This document shows positions 8,709-16,768 of a DNA stretch of 64,000 nucleotides, one piece after another. The DNA lies in contig NZ_BSEN01000015.1 of assembly GCF_027921845.1 (NCBI RefSeq), forward strand, positions 568,636 through 632,635, given 5' to 3'. The position numbers and the translations under genes are program-made. Position 1 is the first letter of the stretch; the number at the start of each line of letters is the position of its first letter. Below the pieces are notes generated by a model. It was not told where the DNA came from. It did no database searches and was given only the letters and a program-made list of their open reading frames with translations. The DNA comes from Leifsonia poae. Lineage in GTDB: Bacteria > Actinomycetota > Actinomycetes > Actinomycetales > Microbacteriaceae.

Positions 8709-8936
8709 TCACCCGCCGACGCGCACGGTGTGCCCTTCAACGCTGACGATGTCGCCACGCTGCAGCTGCCGTCCGCGACGGCGATCGACCTCGCCGTTCA
8801 CCGTCACGTCGCCGTTTACGATGGCCTCTTTCACATCTCCGCCGGAGTCGAGGAGCCCTGCGAACTTCACGAACTGACCGAGGCGGATGGTCTCATCGCC
8901 AACGGGGACTTCGTCGATCGGAGTTTCGTTCGTCAT
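8709..8936 (-). CDS. RNA-binding S4 domain protein (YbcJ type)
   Basis: A 75-residue stand-alone S4 domain: IRLGQFVKFAGLLDSGGDVKEAI followed by the RNA-binding segment VTVNGEVDRRRGRQL and a C-terminal GDIVSVEGHTVRV. YbcJ-like proteins are thought to bind structured RNA; the partner is unknown. The tRNA-Ala terminator lies immediately beyond its stop. The ATG lies 6 nt after TAGCCT, consistent with a leaderless message. Confidence 0.88.
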   Translation of the reverse strand: MTNETPIDEVPVGDETIRLGQFVKFAGLLDSGGDVKEAIVNGDVTVNGEVDRRRGRQLQRGDIVSVEGHTVRVGG

Positions 8937-8942
8937 CCTGGA

Positions 8943-8948
8943 AGGCTA
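8943..8948 (-). promoter_or_regulatory. Putative leaderless -10 of the S4-domain gene
   Basis: Reading the minus strand, TAGCCT ends 6 nt before the ATG at 8936, with no Shine-Dalgarno in between. No -35 match was found. Confidence 0.45.
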
Positions 8949-9001
8949 ACCGACCATGTGCCGCCTGCGATCCGGTGGTACGACAAAGGTCGAGTGTATG
9001 A

Positions 9002-9026
9002 ACTTCTGTGGGCGCTTCGCAGAAGT
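9002..9026. repeat. Inverted repeat between the S4 gene and the LCP gene
   Basis: ACTTCTG (9002-9008) and CAGAAGT (9020-9026) are exact inverted arms with an 11-nt spacer, in the divergent region upstream of the LCP gene. It could be an operator or an RNA hairpin; there is no T-tract. Confidence 0.4.
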
Positions 9027-9095
9027 CGCATAGCCCGGGTGGAATAGGATTCGAGACGACCCAGCACACCCGCCCGACCCAGGGGGATCCACGAG

Positions 9096-10415
9096 ATGAC
9101 CGACGCGCCGCGCCACCACGAGCGTGACCAGCGCACGTCCGCTGTGCGCCACGGCCGCCTGCCTCAGCGTCGCGCCATCGGAGCGATCGCGAAGATCCTC
9201 GTCGCGATCGTCGCGGTCGTCGCGGTGAGTGCCGGGTCGGTCGCCGCATACGCCTTCTGGGATGTGACCCGTTCGATCAAGAAGGGCGTCGAGCTCGTCG
9301 CCCTGCCCGGGCACACCGCCCAGCAATCCATCCCGAGCGTCGGCGCGATCAGCGGCGGCGTGAATCTGCTCCTCGCCGGCACGGACACGCGCAGCAACCA
9401 GGGCGGCATCTACGATCTGCAGCAGGAGCAGGACGCCAGCACCGGAGCGGGCAACAACGACGTGACGATGCTGCTGCACATCGCGCAGGACCACAAGAGC
9501 GCGATGGTGATCAGCTTCCCGCGCGATCTGATGGTCCCGATCCCGGACTGTCCCGACCCGAACGGCAACGGGACGATCAGTGGCTCCGACCTCGACATGT
9601 TCAACACGGCGCTGTCGCGCGGCGGGCTGGCGTGCGTCGTGCTGACCGTCGAGAAGCTGACCGGTGCGCAGATCCCCTTCGCAGCTGCCGTCGACTTCAA
9701 CGGCGTGAGCGCCATGTCGAACGCGATCGGCGGGGTGACCGTGTGTCTCGCGACGCCCGTGACCGACGAGTACACCAATCCGCCGCTCGACCTTCCCGCC
9801 GGGGAGAACACGCTCGTCGGCGACCAGGCGCTCTCCTTCCTCCGCTCGCGCCACGGTGTCGGCGACGGCAGCGACCTGGGCCGCATCAGCAACCAGCAGG
9901 TGTTCCTCTCCGCGCTGGCTCGCAAGGTGGTCAGCGGCGGCGTGCTGTCGAATCCCGTGCAGCTCTACGGGCTTGCGAAGGCGGCGGTGAAGAACATCAC
10001 GCCGTCCCAGTCGCTCGCGAATCCGACGACGCTGGTGCAGATCGGACTCGCGATGAAGGAGACAGGCCTCGGCAACATGGTGTTCATGCAATACCCCGTC
10101 TACTCCGATCCGGACAACGCCAATCGCGTGGTCGTGAATCAGGACGCCGCGGACACGCTGAACAACGCCCTGGTGAAAGACCTCCCCGTTCAGCTGACGG
10201 GCACGACGGGCCGAGCGGCGGAGACCGCGCCGGCGCCGACGCTGAGCCCGGCGCCGACGACCACCCCGGCGCCCACCGCACCCTCGGCGCCGACCTCGCC
10301 CGCGACGCCCGCACCGGCGGTCACTCCGACTCCCGGCCAGACCTCTGTCCCGCTTCCTGCCGACATCACCGGCCAGACGGCGGCGCAGCAGACCTGCACC
10401 AAGGGCAACAACTAG
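9096..10415 (+). CDS. LCP (LytR-CpsA-Psr) family glycopolymer ligase
   Basis: A 439-residue LCP protein, the group of membrane phosphotransferases that attach teichoic acid- or polysaccharide-type polymers to peptidoglycan. It has a short basic cytoplasmic N-terminus, one membrane helix at about 27-52, the LCP core with NLLLAGTDTRSNQGG, NDVTMLLHIAQDHKSAMVISFPRDLMVPIP (catalytic arginine region) and DQALSFLRSRHGVGDGSDLGRISNQQ, then a C-terminal Pro/Ala/Thr-rich wall-spanning tail ending in TCTKGNN. Catalysis would be outside the membrane. Confidence 0.92.
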   Translation: MTDAPRHHERDQRTSAVRHGRLPQRRAIGAIAKILVAIVAVVAVSAGSVAAYAFWDVTRSIKKGVELVALPGHTAQQSIPSVGAISGGVNLLLAGTDTRSNQGGIYDLQQEQDASTGAGNNDVTMLLHIAQDHKSAMVISFPRDLMVPIPDCPDPNGNGTISGSDLDMFNTALSRGGLACVVLTVEKLTGAQIPFAAAVDFNGVSAMSNAIGGVTVCLATPVTDEYTNPPLDLPAGENTLVGDQALSFLRSRHGVGDGSDLGRISNQQVFLSALARKVVSGGVLSNPVQLYGLAKAAVKNITPSQSLANPTTLVQIGLAMKETGLGNMVFMQYPVYSDPDNANRVVVNQDAADTLNNALVKDLPVQLTGTTGRAAETAPAPTLSPAPTTTPAPTAPSAPTSPATPAPAVTPTPGQTSVPLPADITGQTAAQQTCTKGNN

Positions 10416-10454
10416 CCGGAGCGCGGCGCGAGTCCGGCGTGAGTCCGGCGCGAG

Positions 10455-10661
10455 CTACGGCGATGGCGGCGTCACCAGGAAGTGCCAGCCGAGCCACCAC
10501 CAGAAGAGCAGGATGGTGAGCCGCGCAGCGCGATCCGCCATGACGACGTCGAGAAGGCTGCCGAACGGGGCCAGCCGTGAGCCGTCCCGCCGCGATTGGA
10601 GGACGAGTGCCGCCATCAGGATGCCGCACACGATGAAACCCGCGATCGTCACGATCCTCAT
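10455..10661 (-). CDS. Small two-helix membrane protein
   Basis: A 68-residue protein with a hydrophobic N-terminus (IVTIAGFIVCGILMAALVLQS) and a second helix (LTILLFWWWLGWHFLV). It resembles the short DUF6186-type proteins of Microbacteriaceae, from memory only. Function unknown. Its ATG overlaps the stop of the upstream membrane gene (ATGA), so the two are one transcription unit. Confidence 0.7.
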   Translation of the reverse strand: MRIVTIAGFIVCGILMAALVLQSRRDGSRLAPFGSLLDVVMADRAARLTILLFWWWLGWHFLVTPPSP

Positions 10662-11329
10662 CGACGTCGTCCTCTCCGGATGAGCGCGTAGCCGCCGACC
10701 AGCCAGAGCGCGACCAGCGCGGTCCGACCGAACGGGTCGGCCAGGAGGGGGTCGACCAGGTCAGAGAGCGCCGGGAACTGCGTCGAGCCGCCGGGGGAGT
10801 TGCGTCCGAGGAGGAAGGCCGTGATCTCCCACGCGCAGCCGGCCGCGATGATCACGGACCAGACGATCGCCGCGCGTTTGATCCGTGCCGGTTCCGCACT
10901 CGCCGTCGTCGACGAGGGCGCGGACGAGGGCGCGGACGAGGGCGGGGAGCTCGGCGGGGCCGCCCACGCGATCGGCAGCAGCACGAGCCCGAGGCCGACG
11001 ACGATCGCGGTGTCGGCGCCTCCGTAGAGCGGCGAGACGGCGAGGACCGCGACGAGGGTGGCGATCAGCGCGCCCGCGACCGCTATCGGCCGCCCGCGCG
11101 CGGTGCGATCCGCTCGTGCGCTCAGCGGCACACGGAGCCAGCCGAGCGACTCGAGGGTCACCAGGATGGCGACGCCGAAGAAGATCCAGGCGTCGACGGG
11201 CGCGCCTCGCAACACGTGGAAGGCGCCGGTGAACAGCAGCACCGCGACCCAGCAGGCGCGCGTGGTGGCGGCGATCCGGGCTGCACGGCGGCCGGGTCGA
11301 TCAGCGAGCGTGTGCTGCTCATCCGACAT
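10658..11329 (-). CDS. Multi-pass membrane protein of unknown function
   Basis: A 223-residue protein with about six hydrophobic segments (for example ACWVAVLLFTGAFHVLRG, AWIFFGVAILVTLESLGWL, VAGALIATLVAVLAVSPLYGG, TALVALWLVGGYALIRRG) and a Ser/Pro/Ala repeat near the middle (SSPPSSAPSSAPSS). No family recognised. The start MSDEQHT at 11329 is preferred to a longer ATG at 11353, but neither has a clear ribosome site. It is coupled to the following small membrane gene. Confidence 0.65.
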   Translation of the reverse strand: MSDEQHTLADRPGRRAARIAATTRACWVAVLLFTGAFHVLRGAPVDAWIFFGVAILVTLESLGWLRVPLSARADRTARGRPIAVAGALIATLVAVLAVSPLYGGADTAIVVGLGLVLLPIAWAAPPSSPPSSAPSSAPSSTTASAEPARIKRAAIVWSVIIAAGCAWEITAFLLGRNSPGGSTQFPALSDLVDPLLADPFGRTALVALWLVGGYALIRRGRRR

Positions 11330-11410
11330 GGCGCACAACAGGCTACTCCCCATCGCGGCTGGGAGCGCCCTGTAGTTGCCTTTCCGATCGCCTCCCCGTT
11401 AACTGAGAGC

Positions 11411-12799
11411 ATGACGACCCTGAGCATGACCTCGGTACAGCGTCGGGTGCTGATCATCGCGATCCTCGCGAGCTTCGTGGCGTTCCTCGACGGCGCGGTG
11501 ATCAATGTGGCCCTTCCTGCGATCTCCAAAGACCTCGGCGGCGGGCTCCCGCTTCAGCAATGGGTGGTCGATGCGTACCTCGTGACCCTCGGGTCGCTCA
11601 TCCTGATCGCCGGTTCGCTCTCGGATGTCTTCGGACGCAAGCGCATCCTGTATGTCGGGCTGATCGGCTTCGGCATCACATCGCTGCTGTGCGCGTTCGC
11701 CCCGACCGGCGTGTTCCTCGTGGTCGCACGTGCTCTGCAGGGCGTCGCCGGGGCGCTCCTGGTGCCCAGTTCGCTGGCGATCATCATCTCGACCTTTGAG
11801 GGAGCCGCCCAAGCGAAGGCGATCGGCCGGTGGACGGCGTGGACGGGCGTCGCGATGATCGCCGGGCCGGTGATCGGCGGGATCTTCGTCGACACGCTGT
11901 CGTGGCGGTGGGTGTTCGTGATCAACGTCATCCCGATCGCGATCACCCTCGTGCTGATGTTCACGCTGAAGCAGGACGATCACGGGATGGGCGGCCGTAT
12001 CGACGTGCTGGGCGCCGTCCTCGGGTCCGTCGGACTCGCCGGCACGGTCTACGCCCTGATCGAGCAGGGCCCGTACGGCTGGAGCAGCCCGCGGGTGTTC
12101 ATCCCGCTGATCATCGGGCTGCTGATGCTGGCCGGCTTCTTCTTCTGGGAGACGCGTGCGAAGCAGCCCATGCTGCCGCTCGGCCTGTTCCGGGTGCACA
12201 ACTTCTGGGTGGGCAACATCTCCACGGCACTCGTCTACGGTGCGCTGGCGTTCGGACCGCTCGTCGTGACCCTGTTCCTGCAGCAGGTCGCCGGATTCTC
12301 CGCGACGGCGGCCGGCTTCGTCTTCATCCCGTCGACGCTGTGCATGCTGCTCCTCTCCGGCTTCTTCGGAGGGCTTGCCGGAAAGTACGGCCCGCGTCTG
12401 TTCATGGCTGTCGGGCCGATCATCGCGTCGAGCGGTTTCCTCTGGCTGCTGATGATGGACTCGCACGTGAACTACTGGACCAATCTGCTGCCTGCGGTGC
12501 TGCTGTTCGGCGTCGGACTGTCGATGACGGTCGCCCCGCTCACCTCGGCGATCCTCGGCTCGATCCACCCGCAGCAGGCAGGCATCGGTTCCGCCGTGAA
12601 CAATGCGATCTCGCGCATCGCCGGGCTCATCGTGGTGGCGATGGCGGGACTGATCGTGGGCGAGCAACTCGACAGGGCCGGGTTCGACAGAGCGCTCCTC
12701 TGCACGGCGTTCCTGATGCTGCTCGGCGGGATCGTCTCGGCGATCGGCATCCGCAACCACGAGCCGGCGGCCGACCCGATTCAGACGGCGACGGACTGA
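11411..12799 (+). CDS. MFS transporter, DHA2 (drug:H+ antiporter, 14-TM) family
   Basis: A 462-residue major facilitator with the DHA2 signatures FLDGAVINVALPAI in TM1, WVVDAYLVTLGSLILIAGSLSDVFGRKRIL (motif A) and GVAMIAGPVIGGIFVDTLSWRWVFVINV (motif C region, typical of antiporters). It probably exports drugs or metabolites; the substrate cannot be inferred. The frame extends far upstream, but similarity starts at VQRRVLIIAILASFVAFLDG. TTAACT ends 6 nt before ATG 11411 and TTGCCT lies 17 bp further up, a plausible leaderless promoter. It overlaps the convergent prenyltransferase gene by 19 bp. Confidence 0.9.
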   Translation: MTTLSMTSVQRRVLIIAILASFVAFLDGAVINVALPAISKDLGGGLPLQQWVVDAYLVTLGSLILIAGSLSDVFGRKRILYVGLIGFGITSLLCAFAPTGVFLVVARALQGVAGALLVPSSLAIIISTFEGAAQAKAIGRWTAWTGVAMIAGPVIGGIFVDTLSWRWVFVINVIPIAITLVLMFTLKQDDHGMGGRIDVLGAVLGSVGLAGTVYALIEQGPYGWSSPRVFIPLIIGLLMLAGFFFWETRAKQPMLPLGLFRVHNFWVGNISTALVYGALAFGPLVVTLFLQQVAGFSATAAGFVFIPSTLCMLLLSGFFGGLAGKYGPRLFMAVGPIIASSGFLWLLMMDSHVNYWTNLLPAVLLFGVGLSMTVAPLTSAILGSIHPQQAGIGSAVNNAISRIAGLIVVAMAGLIVGEQLDRAGFDRALLCTAFLMLLGGIVSAIGIRNHEPAADPIQTATD

Positions 12800-13614
12800 C
12801 CCGCCAGCGCGAGCATCACGACATCGACGATGGCGCACGTCATGATGAGCTGCATCAGGCGCCGCGTCGGATCTCCACGCAGCAGGAGCACGACGCCGGT
12901 GATCGCGACCGCGAGTCCGATCGCGAAGCCGACGAGGAGGAGCGGTCGCGGCGGCCATCCGGGCCCGAGGGTGATCGTGACCGTCGCGGCGGCGAGACAG
13001 GCGAACGCGAGCAGCCCGCTCGGCACCGCCCCGAGGCGGTGCGGCATGCCCCGGATGCCCGTGCTGTCGTCGTCCGCGAGGTCGGGGAGCACGTTGGTGA
13101 TGTGGGCGGCGACGCCGAGCAGGGCTCCGGCGGCGAGCACCCAGGGGGCCGGGAAGCGCGGCGGAAGGCCGCCGAGGGTCGCGATCGCCGGCAGCAGGGC
13201 GAAACTGACCGCGAACGGAACGAACGAGAACACGGTCGCCTTGAGTCCGAGGTTGTAGGCCCAACCGCCGCCGATCGCGACCGCGTGTGCGATCGCGGCG
13301 AGCGGCCCGAGCAGCAGCGTGAGGGCGATGGCGGCGACCAGAGCGATGAACGCGGCAGCGCGCACCGTGCCGACGCCGATGGCCCCGCGAGCAGCCGGTT
13401 TGTCCGCGCGGTTCACGGAGGCGTCCCGCGCGGCATCGAGCCAGTCGTTCGACCAGCCGATCGAGAGCTGGCCGAGCAGGATGCAGACGGCCAGCAGGGC
13501 GAGGCGGCCGGGGGAGTATCCGAGGCCGATTCCGAGCACCACCGCGATCACGGTGACGACGGCGGTCGGCCCGGGGTGGCTGGCCAGCAGCAGCGCCGTC
13601 ACCTTGTTCGCCAT
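12781..13614 (-). CDS. UbiA family prenyltransferase
   Basis: A 277-residue integral-membrane prenyltransferase with the metal-binding motif NDWLDAARD and the second aspartate motif DLADDDSTGIRGMP. Such enzymes attach polyprenyl chains to aromatic acceptors (MenA, UbiA) or make related lipids; which one is not decided here, and no men or ubi genes are adjacent. The start may be ATG 13614 (MANKV, 7 nt after TACCAT) or ATG 13623 (MSIMANKV). It is divergent from the LacI regulator and overlaps the MFS gene tail-to-tail. Confidence 0.85.
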   Translation of the reverse strand: MANKVTALLLASHPGPTAVVTVIAVVLGIGLGYSPGRLALLAVCILLGQLSIGWSNDWLDAARDASVNRADKPAARGAIGVGTVRAAAFIALVAAIALTLLLGPLAAIAHAVAIGGGWAYNLGLKATVFSFVPFAVSFALLPAIATLGGLPPRFPAPWVLAAGALLGVAAHITNVLPDLADDDSTGIRGMPHRLGAVPSGLLAFACLAAATVTITLGPGWPPRPLLLVGFAIGLAVAITGVVLLLRGDPTRRLMQLIMTCAIVDVVMLALAGQSVAV

Positions 13615-13692
13615 GATCGACATGGTATGTGGTGTGCCGGCATCCGGTCTGCAGCGCCGCGTTGGCATCTGAGGCCGGCTGGTGTAAAAGAC

Positions 13693-13723
13693 TTGCGTCC
13701 GGTTGCAAGGAATTGCGTAAACT
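13693..13723 (+). promoter_or_regulatory. lacI-type gene promoter with three 10-bp-phased TTGC boxes
   Basis: TTGCGT (13693), TTGCAA (13703) and TTGCGT (13713) recur with an exact 10-bp period, so all three would face the same side of the helix. The third overlaps TAAACT (13718-13723), a -10 ending 6 nt before the regulator's ATG at 13730; the first could serve as a weak -35 (19-bp spacer). The matching inverted array before the GH13 gene suggests these are the binding sites of this LacI protein and that it is autoregulated. Confidence 0.6.
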
Positions 13724-13729
13724 ATGCGC

Positions 13730-14740
13730 ATGTCGAAACGTCTCGCAGAGGTGGCCCGCAAGGTCGGAGTGAGCGAAGCAACGGTCAGCCGCGTGCTCAA
13801 TGAGAAACCCGGCGTCTCGGAGGCGACCAGACAGGCGGTGCTCACCGCTCTCGACGTGCTCGGCTACGAGCGTCCCAGCAAGCTGCGGGGCGAGCGCGCC
13901 CGGCTGGTCGGCCTGGTGCTGCCCGAACTGCAGAACCCGATCTTCCCGGCGTTCGCCGAGGTGATCGGGGGAGCGCTCGCCCAGAACGGCTACACGCCGG
14001 TGCTCTGCACCCAGACCGCCGGGGGCATCTCCGAGGCGGACTACGTCGAACTGCTCCTGCAACAGCAGGTCTCGGGCGTGGTGTTCGTCGGCGGCGCGTA
14101 TGCCCAGCAGGATGCATCGCACGACCACTACTCGCGGCTCACCGACCTCAATCTGCCGACGGTTCTCGTGAACGCGCCGGTCGACGAACTCGATTTCGCG
14201 ACCGTCTCCTGTGACGACACCGTCGCCACCGCTCAGGCGCTGAACCACCTGCGTTCCCTGGGCCACGAGCGGATCGGCCTCCTCCTCGGCCCCCGCGACC
14301 ACGTGCCCTCCCAGCGCAAGCTCGCCGCGGCCAAGCGCATCGTGGAGAGCTGGGGCGCCCCCTTCGACGAGGAGCTCGTGGTGCACTCCCTGTACTCCCT
14401 CGAGGCCGGCCAGGCGGCCGCGACCCGTCTGCTGAACGCCGGGGTCACGGCGATCGTGTGCGCGAGCGATCCCATGGCGCTCGGCGCGATCCGGGCGGTG
14501 CGGAGGGCCGGCATGAGCGTGCCCCAGGACATCTCCATCGTCGGGTACGACGACTCGGCCCTGATGAACTGCACCGAGCCGCCGCTGACGACCGTGCGGC
14601 AGCCGATCGAGCCGATGGGCCGCACGGTGATCGAGCTGCTGCTGCGTCAGATCTCGAGCGATTCCGCCATCTCCGACGAGCTCTTCTTCGAGCCAGAGCT
14701 CGTCGTCCGGGGCTCGACCGGACCGGCGCGCGTGTCGTAA
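13730..14740 (+). CDS. LacI family transcriptional repressor
   Basis: A 336-residue regulator with an N-terminal helix-turn-helix and hinge helix (LAEVARKVGVSEATVSRVLNEKPGVSEATRQAVLTALDVLGYERP) and a periplasmic-binding-protein-like effector domain (GLVLPELQNPIFPAFAEVI, RIGLLLGPRDHVPSQRK, DISIVGYDDSALM, PPLTTVRQP). It stands directly upstream of an alpha-glucoside enzyme and ABC importer, so its effector is probably a malto- or isomalto-oligosaccharide or derivative. ATG 13730, 6 nt after TAAACT, is preferred to ATG 13724. Confidence 0.93.
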   Translation: MSKRLAEVARKVGVSEATVSRVLNEKPGVSEATRQAVLTALDVLGYERPSKLRGERARLVGLVLPELQNPIFPAFAEVIGGALAQNGYTPVLCTQTAGGISEADYVELLLQQQVSGVVFVGGAYAQQDASHDHYSRLTDLNLPTVLVNAPVDELDFATVSCDDTVATAQALNHLRSLGHERIGLLLGPRDHVPSQRKLAAAKRIVESWGAPFDEELVVHSLYSLEAGQAAATRLLNAGVTAIVCASDPMALGAIRAVRRAGMSVPQDISIVGYDDSALMNCTEPPLTTVRQPIEPMGRTVIELLLRQISSDSAISDELFFEPELVVRGSTGPARVS

Positions 14741-14747
14741 CTGTTAT

Positions 14748-14823
14748 GCAATTCAGCGCAAATGTGCGCAAACGAATTACTCATTGTTGAGTTCTTGCGT
14801 TAATCTGTCGCCATAGCTACATT
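14748..14823 (+). promoter_or_regulatory. Promoter and operator array of the GH13/ABC sugar operon
   Basis: Three GCAA boxes at 14748, 14758 and 14768 are spaced exactly 10 bp apart, in inverted orientation relative to those before the repressor gene. Downstream, TTGCGT (14795-14800), a 17-bp spacer and TACATT (14818-14823) make a good promoter whose -35 is itself a TTGCGT box. The layout suits repression by the upstream LacI protein. The leader to the GH13 start would be about 127 nt. Confidence 0.6.
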
Positions 14824-14956
14824 TGGGTCGACGACGATGGCGCCGATGGTTTGGTGCCGCCGCGCGCCGACGACCGAACCGTCGACCCGAACGCAAGGCT
14901 GAGCGAGAACGACCGCGGAGCTACGAGCAGGGTCGCCCGACTGAAGGGCTCCTTCC

Positions 14957-16690
14957 GTGGATCTCCCCGTGCTCGCCGCCCAGCCGAAAGCGGGCGACTC
15001 CGCCCCCGACGCCCAGGCCGCTCCGGACCAGGCGAACACGCCGTCGCAGCTCACGCCGTCGCAGAGCGACCCGCTGTGGTGGCGCAGCGCGGTCATCTAC
15101 CAGATCTACATCCGCAGCTTCGCCGACGGCAACGGCGACGGGATCGGCGACATCGCCGGAGTACGGCAGCACCTCGGCTACCTGCGCGAACTCGGCGTCG
15201 ACGCGATCTGGTTCACCCCGTGGTACGAGTCCCCGCTGGCCGACGGCGGCTACGACGTCGCCGACTACCGCACGATCAACCCGGCGTTCGGCGACCTGAC
15301 CGAAGCGGAAGCGCTCATCCAGGAGGCTCTCGCCCTGGGCATCCGGACGATCATCGACGTCGTCCCGAACCACATCTCCGATCAGCACCCCTGGTTCCAA
15401 GCGGCCCTCGCGGCCGGGCCGGGGTCGCCGGAGCGCGAGCGCTTCTGGTTCCGTCCCGGACGCGGGGAGCACGGCGACGAGATGCCGACCAACTGGGTCT
15501 CCAACTTCTCGGGCGAGACCTGGACGCGCACCACGAATCCTGACGGCACGCCCGGCGAGTGGTACCTGCATCTGTTCACCCCGCAGCAGCCCGACCTCAA
15601 TTGGAACCATCCGGATGTGCGGGCCGAGCACGAGGCCATCCTGAAGTTCTGGTTCGACCGCGGCGTCGCCGGCGTGCGCATCGACTCGGCCGCCCTGCTC
15701 ATCAAGGACCCCGAGCTCCCGGAGGTGCCGGAGGACCCGGCGCCCGGCGAGCATCCCAACGAGGACCGCGACGAGCTCCACGAGGTGTACCGGGGCTGGC
15801 GCGCGATCGCCGACTCGTACCCGGGGACCCGCGTGCTCGTCGGCGAGATCTGGCTGCCCGACATCGAGCGCTTCGCGATGTACCTGCGCGCCGATGAGCT
15901 GCACACCGCTTTCAACTTCGATTTCCTCGCACGGCCGTGGGATGCGCGGGAACTGCGCACCTCGATCGACGCGACCCTGGCGGCTCACGCCCCGGTCGGC
16001 GCCCCGAGCACCTGGGTGCTCTCGAATCACGACGTGACCCGCCCGGTCACGCGCTACGGCCGGGAGGACTCGTCGTTCGCCTTCGCGAAGAAGCGGGTCG
16101 GCACGCCGACGGATCTGGGCGTCGGCCTGCGACGCGCCCGTGCCGCGGCTCTCCTCACCGCGGCCCTCCCCGGATCCCTGTACATCTACCAGGGCGACGA
16201 GCTCGGCCTGCCCGAGGTCGAGGACCTGCCGGCCGACCGGCTCGAAGACCCGATGCACTTCCGCTCCGGCGGCGTCGACCCCGGTCGCGACGGCTGCCGG
16301 GTGCCGCTGCCGTGGCGCGGCGTCGAGCCGCCGTTCGGGTTCAGCCCGCGTGGCTCCGCCGAGGAGCCCTGGCTGCCCCAGCCGCGCACCTGGTCGCGCT
16401 TCACCGTGGAGGCGGAGCAGAGCGACGCGACGTCGATGCTCTGGCTCTACCGGCAGGCGCTGCGCATCCGGCGCTCGGAGGCGGACCTCGGCGATGGGCC
16501 GCTCGAGTGGCGCGACGGCGAAGAGGGAACGCTCGTCTTCGCACGCGGCTCCCGCTTCCTCAGCGTCACCAATCTCTCCCACCAGGCGGTGGCTCTTCCC
16601 GAGCACGTCGCCATCCTGCTCAGCAGCAGCCCGCTCGACCACGGACTGCTGCCCCCGGACTCCACGGCGTGGCTACGAACACAGCACTAG
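14957..16690 (+). CDS. GH13 alpha-glucosidase (oligo-1,6-glucosidase / alpha-amylase family)
   Basis: A 577-residue cytoplasmic glycoside hydrolase. After a roughly 38-residue variable N-terminus comes the TIM barrel: VIYQIYIRSFADGNGDGIGD, DVVPNH at 134-139, the nucleophile in GVRIDSAAL (Asp243), the acid/base in LVGEIW (Glu297) and the third carboxylate in SNHD (Asp359). The YQIYIRSFADGNGDGIGD signature is that of alpha-glucosidases acting on maltose, isomaltose or sucrose-like sugars rather than of secreted amylases; there is no signal peptide. GTG 14957 has GAAGGG 8 nt upstream. Sugars imported by the ABC system behind it would be its substrates. Confidence 0.92.
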   Translation: MDLPVLAAQPKAGDSAPDAQAAPDQANTPSQLTPSQSDPLWWRSAVIYQIYIRSFADGNGDGIGDIAGVRQHLGYLRELGVDAIWFTPWYESPLADGGYDVADYRTINPAFGDLTEAEALIQEALALGIRTIIDVVPNHISDQHPWFQAALAAGPGSPERERFWFRPGRGEHGDEMPTNWVSNFSGETWTRTTNPDGTPGEWYLHLFTPQQPDLNWNHPDVRAEHEAILKFWFDRGVAGVRIDSAALLIKDPELPEVPEDPAPGEHPNEDRDELHEVYRGWRAIADSYPGTRVLVGEIWLPDIERFAMYLRADELHTAFNFDFLARPWDARELRTSIDATLAAHAPVGAPSTWVLSNHDVTRPVTRYGREDSSFAFAKKRVGTPTDLGVGLRRARAAALLTAALPGSLYIYQGDELGLPEVEDLPADRLEDPMHFRSGGVDPGRDGCRVPLPWRGVEPPFGFSPRGSAEEPWLPQPRTWSRFTVEAEQSDATSMLWLYRQALRIRRSEADLGDGPLEWRDGEEGTLVFARGSRFLSVTNLSHQAVALPEHVAILLSSSPLDHGLLPPDSTAWLRTQH

Positions 16691-16768
16691 CCGCCGGAGG
16701 TCACGCGTGGTCCTGCCTCACGTGACACAGCACGACCCGCACCTCACCACCATCGAAAGGAACCGACA

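Noticed and set aside
11399-14386. 995-codon open frame on the minus strand across the MFS, UbiA and LacI genes
   Set aside because: Composition is Arg/Gly/Asp/His-rich shadow typical of the complement of GC-rich codons; genuine genes with family motifs fill the same span.
14823-15299. 158-codon plus-strand frame covering the start of the GH13 gene
   Set aside because: Arg/Ser/Thr-rich out-of-frame shadow; the GH13 frame has full family similarity.
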